64,000 nt of DNA from an uncultured Acidobacteriaceae bacterium. Its GTDB lineage: Bacteria > Acidobacteriota > Terriglobia > Terriglobales > Acidobacteriaceae. Made by a program: the position numbers and the translations under genes. Under the pieces are notes generated by a model, which had not been told where the DNA came from, did no database searches, and was given only the letters and a program-made list of their open reading frames with translations. Positions 9,026-16,985 of the stretch are shown here, piece after piece. Every line of letters starts with the position of its first letter. The first letter of the stretch is position 1. The DNA is taken from assembly GCA_937879855.1 (NCBI GenBank), contig CALFMO010000008.1, positions 1 to 64,000 of the forward strand, written 5' to 3'.

Positions 9026-10591
9026 ATGGCAGAACAGTCAATTCCGCTCAGCGTCTATCTATTGCGGTCCGACCGAGTCGGTTCGTTTGAAGCCGCGCTG
9101 TCAGTCGGCACAGCGGCGCTGCCCCTAGTCCCGACACTCGACGGCTACGCTATCGGCCTACCTTCGGCTCCCCGAACCCCTGAATGGGTACCCGTCGTCC
9201 AATCTGTCCTCCAAAGTCCCGTCGGTTTTTCCATGGTCGGCCAATCGGCTGCCGCATTTCTCGTCGTGCGCCAAGGTGGAAAGACATTTGTCCTGACCTT
9301 TGGGTATGCATGGGCAAAACTCGATGACGATTGGCTGGAACCGGATTTTGGTCGTCGCATCGCGTTGAATTTGATTCCGCCGGATCAACTGGTCGAAATT
9401 CACGTCGAGCAGATATTCGCCAAATGGCACGTTGCCCGCGAACGCGCGCCGCGAGCCTCGTCAGTTCAGGAATTCGGGGTCCAGTTTGACCGTGATTTAG
9501 TCGCCAGCGTTGAAGGTGTTCCGTCCAATTCTCAGTTCGGTAAGAAAATCCGTGGTGCCACAAGCCTGCGCGTGGAAGTCCCCTTCTCCCAACTGACCGA
9601 CCTCCTTAAAGAATCGATCACTTATTTCGAGAGCGATTCCTACAAGAAGAACTGGCCTGAGATTGACAATATGAAGGTGGTGACGGATGAGGCCCTGGTC
9701 GTGCAGTTAGAAAACCAGTTCGATGGCGAACTAAAATCCGGACAAGCGCAGAACAAAATGGTGATGTTTACTCCGGCCTATCGCAAGGCAGACGTTTGGA
9801 CGGTTGATTCTTATGTTTACGGAAGAATGACGAAGACGCCGGCAACTACACCCTACCTCCTCGTCGATGGATGGCTCAACTATCTGGCCAAGACCAATCG
9901 CGAACCGAGCGTTGAGATAGCAAAGGAATCTTTGATTCATCTTATGGATGAGGGAAAGGAGGCGCTGGACCGTTGCAGTGCGTTCCAATGCTTCGGTTAT
10001 GAACTCTCGTTTGCTGGTCGCCAATACATTCTTTCCTCGGGAATTTGGTATGAGGTCGCCATCGATTTTCTAAACAAGGTGAATAAGACCGCGAGTAAAA
10101 TCCCGCCACCTAAGATCGCATTGCCCGCATGGAACGGTGTCGAAACTGAGGGTGAGTTCAATCTCAGGTGCGGGCAGGTAGATGGTTTCTATAGCTTCGA
10201 CGCCAAGAACATCGTGTTCGGCGGCGGCCAATCGAAGTTCGAGTTCTGCGACATCTTCTATCCGAAAAGCAAAACCCTTTACTTCGCCAAGGTTCCTTCA
10301 AAATCGAGCGGCATGAGTCATCTGGTCGAGCAAGTAAGGCGGACAACGGAATTGCTTTTTAGCGCCGATGGCGCTTACCGCAAGGAACTCACGAAGGTCT
10401 TTCAGAAATACCACAAGGGCGCAAATACGGACTGGCTAAAAACGAGGCCGAAACACGGAGAATGGAACCTGTGCCTCGTTTCGCTGGGAAAGCCAGCCCT
10501 TAAATTGCCATTTTTTGCTCGATGCGGTCTCGCAAAGGTCTACACCGATCTCCGGGAACAGGGGCACGATGTATCGTTTCTCACGGTCTAG
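9026..10591 (+). CDS. DUF6119 / TIGR04141 sporadically distributed protein
   Basis: A 521-residue protein whose opening (SIPLSVYLLRSDRVGSFEAAL), the early GKTFVLTFGYAWAKLDDDWL segment and the FGRRIALNLI phrase match the family named TIGR04141 for its patchy distribution. A mid-protein VTDEALVVQLENQ segment and a C-terminal nuclease-like stretch (EFEFCDIFYPKSKTLYFAKV, close to E-F-x-D...K-x-x-K, residues 400-425) also fit. Known members occur in defence islands; the biochemical activity is not established, and a restriction-type nuclease fold in the C-terminal half is my inference. The ribosome site is weak. The gene is convergent with the - strand operon, only 17 bases from its last stop. Confidence 0.75.
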   Translation: MAEQSIPLSVYLLRSDRVGSFEAALSVGTAALPLVPTLDGYAIGLPSAPRTPEWVPVVQSVLQSPVGFSMVGQSAAAFLVVRQGGKTFVLTFGYAWAKLDDDWLEPDFGRRIALNLIPPDQLVEIHVEQIFAKWHVARERAPRASSVQEFGVQFDRDLVASVEGVPSNSQFGKKIRGATSLRVEVPFSQLTDLLKESITYFESDSYKKNWPEIDNMKVVTDEALVVQLENQFDGELKSGQAQNKMVMFTPAYRKADVWTVDSYVYGRMTKTPATTPYLLVDGWLNYLAKTNREPSVEIAKESLIHLMDEGKEALDRCSAFQCFGYELSFAGRQYILSSGIWYEVAIDFLNKVNKTASKIPPPKIALPAWNGVETEGEFNLRCGQVDGFYSFDAKNIVFGGGQSKFEFCDIFYPKSKTLYFAKVPSKSSGMSHLVEQVRRTTELLFSADGAYRKELTKVFQKYHKGANTDWLKTRPKHGEWNLCLVSLGKPALKLPFFARCGLAKVYTDLREQGHDVSFLTV

Positions 10592-10608
10592 GTTCGAGTA
10601 ACAATTTG

Positions 10609-11583
10609 TCAGTGAGCCGCGAAAAATGGAACCTTAAACACGTAGCAGGTTGTACTCGGAATGGAGTAAGAACTGAAGTTGTATTGTTCTGCCGTTGCAT
10701 AACAAAGCTGGATAGCCGGATTGTCAAATGCCGCCAGCGCAACACCGACCGTTGAAAGCTTTGTGTTCATTGGTGCGACGAACACATTAAATTCCGGTGT
10801 CGAATTTGCCCTCCTCTGAACGGATGCCTTTGCTGCATGCGGGTCTTCGCATGAAAAGGTGAACTCCGAAACACCCCTATACCGATCAGACAAGCGGCTA
10901 TAAAACTTCCTGTTTAACTCGTGAAGGGGGGGACTGATTGACTCAAGGGGACTTCCGTAGCCAAGTGACAGCATGGTCGGCTCATACTGTCCGATTATGC
11001 TCTCAGCCCGCTCCATCTCGTACCCGACAAGCACAATCAGGTGGGTTTTTCGAGTTGGGGAGATCTCTCCAGGATAGCCAAGGACCGACCTGATTTCTCC
11101 TACTCCCTTTGTAAGCCATTTTGAGTCGGGAGCAAGTCCGACTGAGTAGTCTGCAGCCCCATTGTAGAGACAAATCACTGAATCCGATGCTGTCACTGTT
11201 GCCTGCAGAACGCGGAGGAGGATTAGCAGTGCTTCGTGGGTGAAGCTGGTTATATCAATCACGTAGGTCCGACTCTGTCCGCTTCCTGCTTTTCGCAGCT
11301 CCCCTTGCAGTTTGTCGGCGATCACTAGGGGATTGTCCATCGACATTTCCGCCAGGCTGGCGTGTCCGGCAAAAAGTTTAAGCAGTCCTGCGGCTGTCTG
11401 ATCAATTAACGGGGTGAACGTCACCTTGTTCGCACATACAATCGCATAGTCCACCCGTGATGGATCGACAGCACGCGGAATCACGGTAGATCGTTCCTCA
11501 AAACTCGCCGAACAGATGAACACGTCGATTCTGGGCGGCAGCGCCGACGATAGCGAGTCAAGAGCGATTTTCTGAAAAGGCAT
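10609..11583 (-). CDS. Unknown protein with N-terminal SFEER motif, last gene of the HD-ATPase operon
   Basis: A 324-residue protein I cannot assign to a named family. The N-terminus reads as a Rossmann-like strand (RIDVFICSASFEERSTVIP) with SFEER at residues 27-31; a second strand-turn RTYVIDITSFTHEALLILL lies near residue 105; a third (THLIVLVGYEMERAESIIG) near residue 180. That spacing suggests an alpha/beta ligand-binding or nuclease-like fold. There is no signal peptide or membrane segment. It starts eight bases after the ATPase stop, so it is co-transcribed with the methyltransferase, HD and ATPase genes. The variable last gene of a defence operon is often the effector, and this is my working inference for it. 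Confidence 0.65.
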   Translation of the reverse strand: MPFQKIALDSLSSALPPRIDVFICSASFEERSTVIPRAVDPSRVDYAIVCANKVTFTPLIDQTAAGLLKLFAGHASLAEMSMDNPLVIADKLQGELRKAGSGQSRTYVIDITSFTHEALLILLRVLQATVTASDSVICLYNGAADYSVGLAPDSKWLTKGVGEIRSVLGYPGEISPTRKTHLIVLVGYEMERAESIIGQYEPTMLSLGYGSPLESISPPLHELNRKFYSRLSDRYRGVSEFTFSCEDPHAAKASVQRRANSTPEFNVFVAPMNTKLSTVGVALAAFDNPAIQLCYATAEQYNFSSYSIPSTTCYVFKVPFFAAH

Positions 11584-11591
11584 CCCGGAGC

Positions 11592-13400
11592 CTATGTTTC
11601 CTCAAACAATGGCAGCTGAGCATTCTGCATCAGCGAATCCACATCTCCTCCGCGAACCTTCCGCAGGAAGCTTTTCGGTCGCTCCATTGCCTCGCGAATC
11701 GCTGCCGTCGTCATGAACTTGTATCCCGCAAAACTCGTCGGGTCCAGCGTGAACACCGGAGCCAACCGCCGGCTCAGGATGTAGAGCCGCGTTCTCCCGG
11801 TTCCTTCCTTGTTCCCGATGGAGGACTCGTGGAAATATCCTAGACGTACACCCAGTTTAAAAACAGCCAGGACCTCGGTGTCGGGTTCGTCCGAGAATGC
11901 CACGGAGAATACCCTGCGCTCGGACGAGTTTGAAACGAGAATTTGGTGGAATGTTCCGCCCAGCGCCTGAATCAGGTTTCTCAGTTTCTTGATCTTGTCC
12001 AGATGTTCAAAGCTTTCGCCCTCGTCCGCCTCGAGTTTGTCAAACTCGGCGAAGAAGAAAGCCAAGGCCTGCTCCCGAACAACAGTATCCTGCACGGCCG
12101 GGTCGATACACTCGATCGGCGCACCTTTCGACTTCGCGCGCATCTCCCCATACATCAATGACGCTGCATCGAGGAAAAATCTTATTATCCCCGATGACAG
12201 ATGCACCAACTGGGGGAACCCTGCATACTTGTACGTGGAACCCGACTTGCTTGAGCCCTGAAGGTTCTTTATGTAGACGGGGCGCGCATAGCGTGCTGCG
12301 TCGTCCGACGCCCGATAGCCCCGACCAGATTCTTGCCAGTTCTCAGTCAGGGCCTTTGCAATTTGCGCGATCGCCTTTTCCTGTTTTTGATAGACCGGGA
12401 AGAAATTCGCGGGCTTCGCAGTGATCTTGTGTGCCTTGAGGCGGCGGTCAACAATCTGGGTGACACGCTGGAGATAAAGATTGCGCGACGACGTATATAC
12501 GGCAGATATATTCACTTCTGAAAAATCATGCGGAGACGCAATCGTCTGGCCGGTCGGGGTGAGGTAGGTCTTATAGGTCATCTGCGTGGAAATCTTCAGG
12601 CTGACCAACTCGCTCGTGCGCGAGGATACCCATCCATTCAGGACTTTCGTATGAGTCAGATTCAGGTTGTCAGCGTCATCCACCAACAGAAACACGGGGG
12701 CCGAGGGAAGAAAACCGAGGCTTCTGACATCTCTGATCAGGGGAAGCAGGAAATCAAGGTATCCCAGCAGAGGTCCTTCGTAGGCGGGTGGCGTCTCAGT
12801 GAGAGCCAGGCCGCGAAGGTATGACAGGACCGTTCCATAGAATTGCGAGAATACATCCTGAAAGTGCTGGAGAGACTCCCCACAGCTGCTAGACGCCGGA
12901 GGAGCCGGCAGGCTTTGTGTCCACCCGCTCCACGCAAGCAACCGCCTGAACCCGTGGGAAAAATAATCGCGAAGCTTTTTTGCGTTCCGGCCCTCCCTGT
13001 CAGGTATTCCGGCCTTCAGAAGCGATGAAAAGAACTTGGTGGCTGCAAAGGTAACCAGGAAATGTTCGCCGAGCACCAAATCGGATCGGCTGTTCTCAAG
13101 TCTCCTGAATTCCGTGAGCGTAATTTCCGTGTTCTTGATCGGCACGTAGACAGCGAAGAAAGGAAGCTCCCGAAGCTTCGTCCGGTGCTTGATTTGCTGG
13201 CAGTCAGGCTCGAGAAAGCGGAACATCATGCTTTTTCCGGAGCCGCGCGGCCCGTTCAGAAACGTGTGTCCTGGATTCGGAATATGATAAAAGTCTCCGA
13301 ATACGTCTACAAAAAGCGACACCACATCCTTCGCCGGAATATCCTCAGGAGTCTGGACAGCGAACGGATTCTCCGGCTCTTTGTTCGCAGGTCGCTTCAT
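11592..13400 (-). CDS. ORC/CDC6-like AAA ATPase
   Basis: A 602-residue P-loop ATPase. Walker A is GPRGSGKS at residues 50-57, preceded by VVSLFVDVFGDF and followed by MMFRFLEPDCQ, a signature of a bacterial family named for its similarity to ORC/CDC6 ATPases. Walker B is FLLVDDADNLNL near residue 230, followed by a sensor-1-like segment SLKISTQMTYKTYLTPTG. The C-terminal 150 residues have winged-helix-like character (ENKEGTGRTRLYILSRRLAP). Members appear in defence contexts, not replication. Its ATG overlaps the HD gene stop by four bases (ATGA), indicating a fixed stoichiometry. Probably a phage- or DNA-state sensor that controls its partners; that role is inference. Confidence 0.8.
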   Translation of the reverse strand: MKRPANKEPENPFAVQTPEDIPAKDVVSLFVDVFGDFYHIPNPGHTFLNGPRGSGKSMMFRFLEPDCQQIKHRTKLRELPFFAVYVPIKNTEITLTEFRRLENSRSDLVLGEHFLVTFAATKFFSSLLKAGIPDREGRNAKKLRDYFSHGFRRLLAWSGWTQSLPAPPASSSCGESLQHFQDVFSQFYGTVLSYLRGLALTETPPAYEGPLLGYLDFLLPLIRDVRSLGFLPSAPVFLLVDDADNLNLTHTKVLNGWVSSRTSELVSLKISTQMTYKTYLTPTGQTIASPHDFSEVNISAVYTSSRNLYLQRVTQIVDRRLKAHKITAKPANFFPVYQKQEKAIAQIAKALTENWQESGRGYRASDDAARYARPVYIKNLQGSSKSGSTYKYAGFPQLVHLSSGIIRFFLDAASLMYGEMRAKSKGAPIECIDPAVQDTVVREQALAFFFAEFDKLEADEGESFEHLDKIKKLRNLIQALGGTFHQILVSNSSERRVFSVAFSDEPDTEVLAVFKLGVRLGYFHESSIGNKEGTGRTRLYILSRRLAPVFTLDPTSFAGYKFMTTAAIREAMERPKSFLRKVRGGDVDSLMQNAQLPLFEET

Positions 13401-14464
13401 GGTTTCTTGCTCATGAATTTCTTGAATGCGTTGCCATTCAGAGGAGACCCATATTCATGCTTCTGCAGCGTCGGGCAGAGCGTGAATATTGTTGGGTTTT
13501 TTTCATCCGGATAGCCCGCTTCCTCAAGACTGTACGCTACCTTCGCACGTTCCGTGAGGAAGCTGAATCCGTTAGCATAGACCCTGATCTGAACGTCAAT
13601 TCTATTAATGTTTATGTCCTGTCGGAGAAAGCGCATGCAGTACATGCGTTCCCGATGCATCTTCATGGTCCGATCATAGATCTCATCCAGCAAGAACACT
13701 CGACTGTCGCCCTTGCCGAACTTCTGCTTCACGTCACCCTCGGTCAGATCGAAATCAAGCCTTACTGTCTCAGCCGTCACTTTCACCGATTGAAGCGCAA
13801 AGGCATATTTATGATAGATCTCGCTCGCCGCTGGGATATTGTCGATCTTTATTAAATACCTGCTAGCGCGTGTTTTATCGTCCGCCAGTTCGTCCGCAAA
13901 TCTCAGCAATGCCGCCAGAAAACGCGAACGCACGTCCTGGCCGAGGACATCCTTGCTAACCGGCACCAGACCGAGTTTATCCTTGTTGCCGTCAATGTTC
14001 CCTCCATGCGCTTGCGCTATTTGGAAGATCGCCCTTTTCTCGGGCATTTCTTCGCCAAGAACCGGGCCCAACTCCTCCATCACCTTCTCGGCATTCACCT
14101 CATGTGTCGCCCGACCGAAAAAATTTCCCAGGTCGTGCACGTGGATCGCCACCAGCAACAGATATTTTTCGTAGCAACTCAGTTTCGCCGCTGGGCTCTT
14201 CCTGAGAAGCTCCGAAGCCCGCTGTATAACAGTCTGGATGTGTTCGGGCCCATGGTCCGTGAGGAAGCCGCCGCCATCCGCGAGCGCGGCAGAGACCGTT
14301 ACGTTCTTGTGGTAGTAATCGTTCAGATGATTTTGGATGTTCTGAAACTGCGTGTTGTAGTCTCGTCCGCCGGGAAATCCATCGCGCGCGCAGCTCGCCA
14401 GCTGCTCGATAAGGCTAGCCGCACTCTCTGCGACCGGCGGCGCCGTATTAGTCAATGCACTCAC
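13397..14464 (-). CDS. HD-domain phosphohydrolase
   Basis: A 355-residue metal-dependent phosphohydrolase with an intact HD set: H75 in DHGPEH, H110-D111 in IHVHDLGN and D191 in LLRFADELADD. The arrangement resembles HD proteins related to dGTPases and to eukaryotic SAMHD1-like enzymes, which act on nucleotides or nucleotide second messengers. The C-terminal 150 residues form a mixed alpha/beta extension without a recognised motif. The start overlaps the methyltransferase stop (ATGA), and the end overlaps the ATPase start the same way, so the three are translated as a unit. Possible roles are nucleotide depletion or signal degradation during infection; the sequence does not decide between them. 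Confidence 0.82.
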   Translation of the reverse strand: MSALTNTAPPVAESAASLIEQLASCARDGFPGGRDYNTQFQNIQNHLNDYYHKNVTVSAALADGGGFLTDHGPEHIQTVIQRASELLRKSPAAKLSCYEKYLLLVAIHVHDLGNFFGRATHEVNAEKVMEELGPVLGEEMPEKRAIFQIAQAHGGNIDGNKDKLGLVPVSKDVLGQDVRSRFLAALLRFADELADDKTRASRYLIKIDNIPAASEIYHKYAFALQSVKVTAETVRLDFDLTEGDVKQKFGKGDSRVFLLDEIYDRTMKMHRERMYCMRFLRQDININRIDVQIRVYANGFSFLTERAKVAYSLEEAGYPDEKNPTIFTLCPTLQKHEYGSPLNGNAFKKFMSKKP

Positions 14465-15519
14465 TTTGCAACGCGGACAGCATCAAACACAGCCTTGGCC
14501 ATCAATGGTGGAACTGCATTTCCCACCTGTTGTTGTTGAAATCCTATCGACCCCACGAACCTGAAGCTGTCGGGGAACGATTGTAGACGGGCGGCCTCGC
14601 GCACCGACAGGCCTCTATTCTGTGTTGGATGTATCAACATGTTCTTTCTGAAATTTCCGATTACTACGGAAGGCTGGTTCAGTTTGAGTCTTCTATAAAT
14701 GCCAGTGTGACACTGGGTTGGGTCAGAGTAATTCCGCATCAGCTTGAGGGGGATGCTCTCCCAGTTCCCGCCACTTGGGATATGGGAATACCGCCTGATG
14801 ATCTTCTCATCATTTCGTGTCACCAGGTGATTTCCGCACTCTTCCAGACTACCCCTCATCGTGCGGGCGTAATCGGACTTCGGAACCGAACGGTACGTTC
14901 TCACGTCGGTCGAGGCACCATTTCTCAAGACCGGCAAGTCGTGGATGGCGGCTTCCACCGTTATCGCAGCTGCCGCCGTCGGAATAGGCTTCGCGACCTT
15001 TTTGCCTTGTAGGGAACCCACCACGAAAAGCCGCCACCGGCGTTGGGGCACGCCGAAGTCCGCAGCGTTCAAGATCCACTGGGAGACGGTATACCCTCTC
15101 CTTTCCAGGCGTCCAAGGACGGACCGGAGAAAGAAACCGCCCTCTGTTTCCAGAATGCCCTTCACGTTCTCGAATACGACCCAGTCCGGTCGGACATCCA
15201 TGACGATCCGAAGGTAATGCGTGAACAGCCAATTTAGAGGATTTTCTTTCGTCCGCGTCCGCTGGTTCGAGGTCGAAAACCCTTGGCACGGTGGCCCGCC
15301 AAATATCACCACTGGCTTATTGCGAGAGCGGACGCCTTCCGTCCCGATATCCTTGATGGTTTCGATGCTGCAGGTTCTCACATCCGTTTTGGGGTGGTTG
15401 GCTTTGTAGGTCGCAGTTGCGTTTTCATCAACGTCGATCGCTGTTCTGATCGAAATACCGGACCACTCGGCTCCAAGAGACATACCTCCAGCGCCGGAAA
15501 ATAAGTCGATTCCGATCAT
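14461..15519 (-). CDS. C5-cytosine DNA methyltransferase (associated with HD-ATPase unit)
   Basis: A 352-residue methyltransferase with all core motifs: DLFSGAGGMSLG (I, cofactor binding), GGPPCQGFSTS with catalytic C78 (IV), FENVKGIL (VI), FGVPQRRWRLFVVG (VIII), REAARLQSFPD (IX) and QVGNAVPPLMA (X). It should methylate cytosine C5 in a short site; the target is unknown. No dedicated endonuclease adjoins it. Instead its stop overlaps the HD gene start by four bases, so the methylation mark is probably tied to that gene and the ATPase, for example to label self DNA. It differs from the second methyltransferase at 17869-19149 in length and in the target-recognition region. Confidence 0.93.
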   Translation of the reverse strand: MIGIDLFSGAGGMSLGAEWSGISIRTAIDVDENATATYKANHPKTDVRTCSIETIKDIGTEGVRSRNKPVVIFGGPPCQGFSTSNQRTRTKENPLNWLFTHYLRIVMDVRPDWVVFENVKGILETEGGFFLRSVLGRLERRGYTVSQWILNAADFGVPQRRWRLFVVGSLQGKKVAKPIPTAAAAITVEAAIHDLPVLRNGASTDVRTYRSVPKSDYARTMRGSLEECGNHLVTRNDEKIIRRYSHIPSGGNWESIPLKLMRNYSDPTQCHTGIYRRLKLNQPSVVIGNFRKNMLIHPTQNRGLSVREAARLQSFPDSFRFVGSIGFQQQQVGNAVPPLMAKAVFDAVRVAK

Positions 15520-15559
15520 CAGTATTTACTGTATTAGAAAGCTCGGCTCAGGCTAAAAT

Positions 15560-15579
15560 TTGCAAATACCTATTTGTAA
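15560..15579. promoter_or_regulatory. Imperfect palindrome upstream of the methyltransferase gene
   Basis: TTGCAAATA-CC-TATTTGTAA, nine-base arms with one mismatch, sits 40 bases 5' of the methyltransferase ATG in the only real gap (96 bases, A/T-rich) of the - strand cluster. It could be an operator for autoregulation or for a controller of this operon. No convincing -35/-10 pair was fixed. Confidence 0.35.
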
Positions 15580-15615
15580 CGGAATTGGCCGCGAAAGGGA
15601 AGTACGACATAGGCA

Positions 15616-15894
15616 TCAAGCTCCGGGGCACGCCTGCCTCAGTTGCTCTCGGAGCTGATCGAGAGGGATCGTCCGGAATTCACGCAGCCGGGAAATATGA
15701 AACGGTTGCTGGAGCGAAATGACACTCCTAGCGGAATAGTAGTCCGCGCAGGCCAGCAGGTTCGTCCTCGCAACGAACTGCTGTTCCCAGGCATCGAGAA
15801 CAATAATGAGACCGTCCGGGGACCCCGCGCGGCTTAGAGGCATGCACAGTGTTGGCGTCATCCGCACGAAGATCAATCCTTCTTCCAGACCCAT
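15616..15894 (-). CDS. Small hypothetical protein downstream of RusA
   Basis: A 92-residue frame starting with ATG inside the last 22 bases of the RusA gene, which implies coupled translation. Composition is protein-like (GLIIVLDAWEQQFVARTN near the middle; a helical C-terminus rich in Arg/Gln/Leu). No known domain, signal or membrane segment. It is the last gene of the NotI-type cluster before the 96-base gap. It could be a small partner of RusA or a nuclease fragment; its existence as a gene is likely but not certain. Confidence 0.5.
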   Translation of the reverse strand: MGLEEGLIFVRMTPTLCMPLSRAGSPDGLIIVLDAWEQQFVARTNLLACADYYSARSVISLQQPFHISRLREFRTIPLDQLREQLRQACPGA

Positions 15895-16271
15895 TCATCC
15901 TCCAGATGCTGAATACGCAGATCAAGTCGCTGTTCGCGAGATTCCCAGTCGATCCAGCGGCACGATATTTCCTGTATTTGGGAGTCATTGACCATCACTC
16001 CGTCCGGACCCTGGAGTGCGTCCAGAAGCGGTTTGAGAGTGTTGTCAAGATCTGGACTCCGTGGTGATTCATGCCGATCCCGTTCATGAATCAACCACTC
16101 GACATCGACCTTCAGCTCTCCGGTTAGCAGAAATCCGCATTTCGAGGTGTGTTCTCTGACAAGCGCGGTCAATTTGTCTTTTCGCGCGCGGGAGGCCTTG
16201 AAGCGCACCGGCTGGACGGCGATGGAGATCGCAAACTCACGGCCATCCGGTCCTGGTTTGCTACCGCACAT
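15873..16271 (-). CDS. rusA: RusA-family Holliday junction resolvase
   Basis: About 132 residues, close to E. coli RusA (120). The essential acidic triad is present: the D-x-D of SPDLDNTLKPLLDAL near residue 80 and the aspartate of GVMVNDSQI near residue 98. The N-terminal strand-basic pattern (VQPVRFKASRARKDKLTALV) is also family-typical. RusA cleaves four-way DNA junctions symmetrically and is usually prophage-borne. The frame is open upstream into the previous gene; ATG 16271 is chosen because it precedes the conserved strand and starts 25 bases after the neighbour's stop. A resolvase inside a restriction-modification operon is unusual. Confidence 0.8.
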   Translation of the reverse strand: MCGSKPGPDGREFAISIAVQPVRFKASRARKDKLTALVREHTSKCGFLLTGELKVDVEWLIHERDRHESPRSPDLDNTLKPLLDALQGPDGVMVNDSQIQEISCRWIDWESREQRLDLRIQHLEDEWVWKKD

Positions 16272-16296
16272 CTCGCTCGATTCGGAAATCGTGCCG

Positions 16297-16539
16297 TCAG
16301 TGTTTCGTGAACTCGGTCGGCTTGCGGTGTTCTCTGATCTTCGCATAGCTGACAACCAGCTGGGCCCCCTGCTCCACTTTTCCGTCGTAGTCATTCAAAG
16401 GTTCATTGTCGAGTCTACCGATGACCACCTTCCTATTGTCGTCACAAACCTCAACGCGAACCCACATCCACTCGCCAACTCCAGTGGCTTCATCAGGAAA
16501 TTCCACTTTCACGTAATCGCCGCGCTCGTAGGTAGACAT
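16297..16539 (-). CDS. DUF2314-like small beta-barrel protein
   Basis: An 80-residue acidic protein starting MSTYERGDYVKVEF. The core GEWMWVRVEVCDDNRKVVIG, then GRLDNEP and a final QLVVSYAKIREH, resembles the DUF2314 pattern of a W-V-E-V strand, G-x-L-x-N-x-P loop and a terminal I-x-D/E-x strand. Function of that family is unknown, though it is common near toxin/immunity and defence genes. It starts 59 bases after the Vsr stop and precedes RusA by 25 bases. The fold resemblance is by eye and moderate. Confidence 0.55.
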   Translation of the reverse strand: MSTYERGDYVKVEFPDEATGVGEWMWVRVEVCDDNRKVVIGRLDNEPLNDYDGKVEQGAQLVVSYAKIREHRKPTEFTKH

Positions 16540-16598
16540 TTCAGCTCCGCGTCATCATTTTACCTCTTGGCTTTCGCATCGCCACATCATGGCGGATG

Positions 16599-16985
16599 TC
16601 ACCGTCCAAGAAATCTGCTCACTTGTCCGATTATTCCGCGTTCGTTGCGCGTTTTGCACTCCCAGATCACGAGCACCTTCCACCCCGCTGCCTTTAGCGC
16701 TGCAATATTTTTCCCATCGCGGGCTTGATTGCCTTGAAGCTTGGGTCCCCAATAGCCTTGGTTCGACTTCGGTATATGCGCCATCTTGCATCTATGGGAG
16801 TGCCAGAAGCAGCCGTGAACGAAGATGACTTTCCGGCGCGAAGGAAATACGAGATCAGGCTTGCCAGGTAAGTCAGAACGATGAAGCCGGAACCGATACC
16901 CGAGCTTGTGAACCAAGCTGCGAACGGCTAATTCCGGCCGCATACCTTTGCTTCGGATCGCCCGCATGTTCGCGCTTCGATCCAT
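16599..16985 (-). CDS. vsr: Very short patch repair endonuclease Vsr
   Basis: A 128-residue Vsr protein. It nicks 5' of the T in T:G mismatches created by deamination of 5-methylcytosine, protecting sites of the linked methyltransferase. The N-terminus (MDRSANMRAIRSKGMRPE) and core KPDLVFPSRRKVIFVHGC contain the catalytic Asp and His, and CFWHSHRC and the later WECK supply the structural zinc ligands. ATG follows the endonuclease stop without a single spacer base. Vsr genes accompany C5-cytosine methyltransferases, so it supports the C5 call for the partner at 17869-19149. Confidence 0.93.
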   Translation of the reverse strand: MDRSANMRAIRSKGMRPELAVRSLVHKLGYRFRLHRSDLPGKPDLVFPSRRKVIFVHGCFWHSHRCKMAHIPKSNQGYWGPKLQGNQARDGKNIAALKAAGWKVLVIWECKTRNERGIIGQVSRFLGR

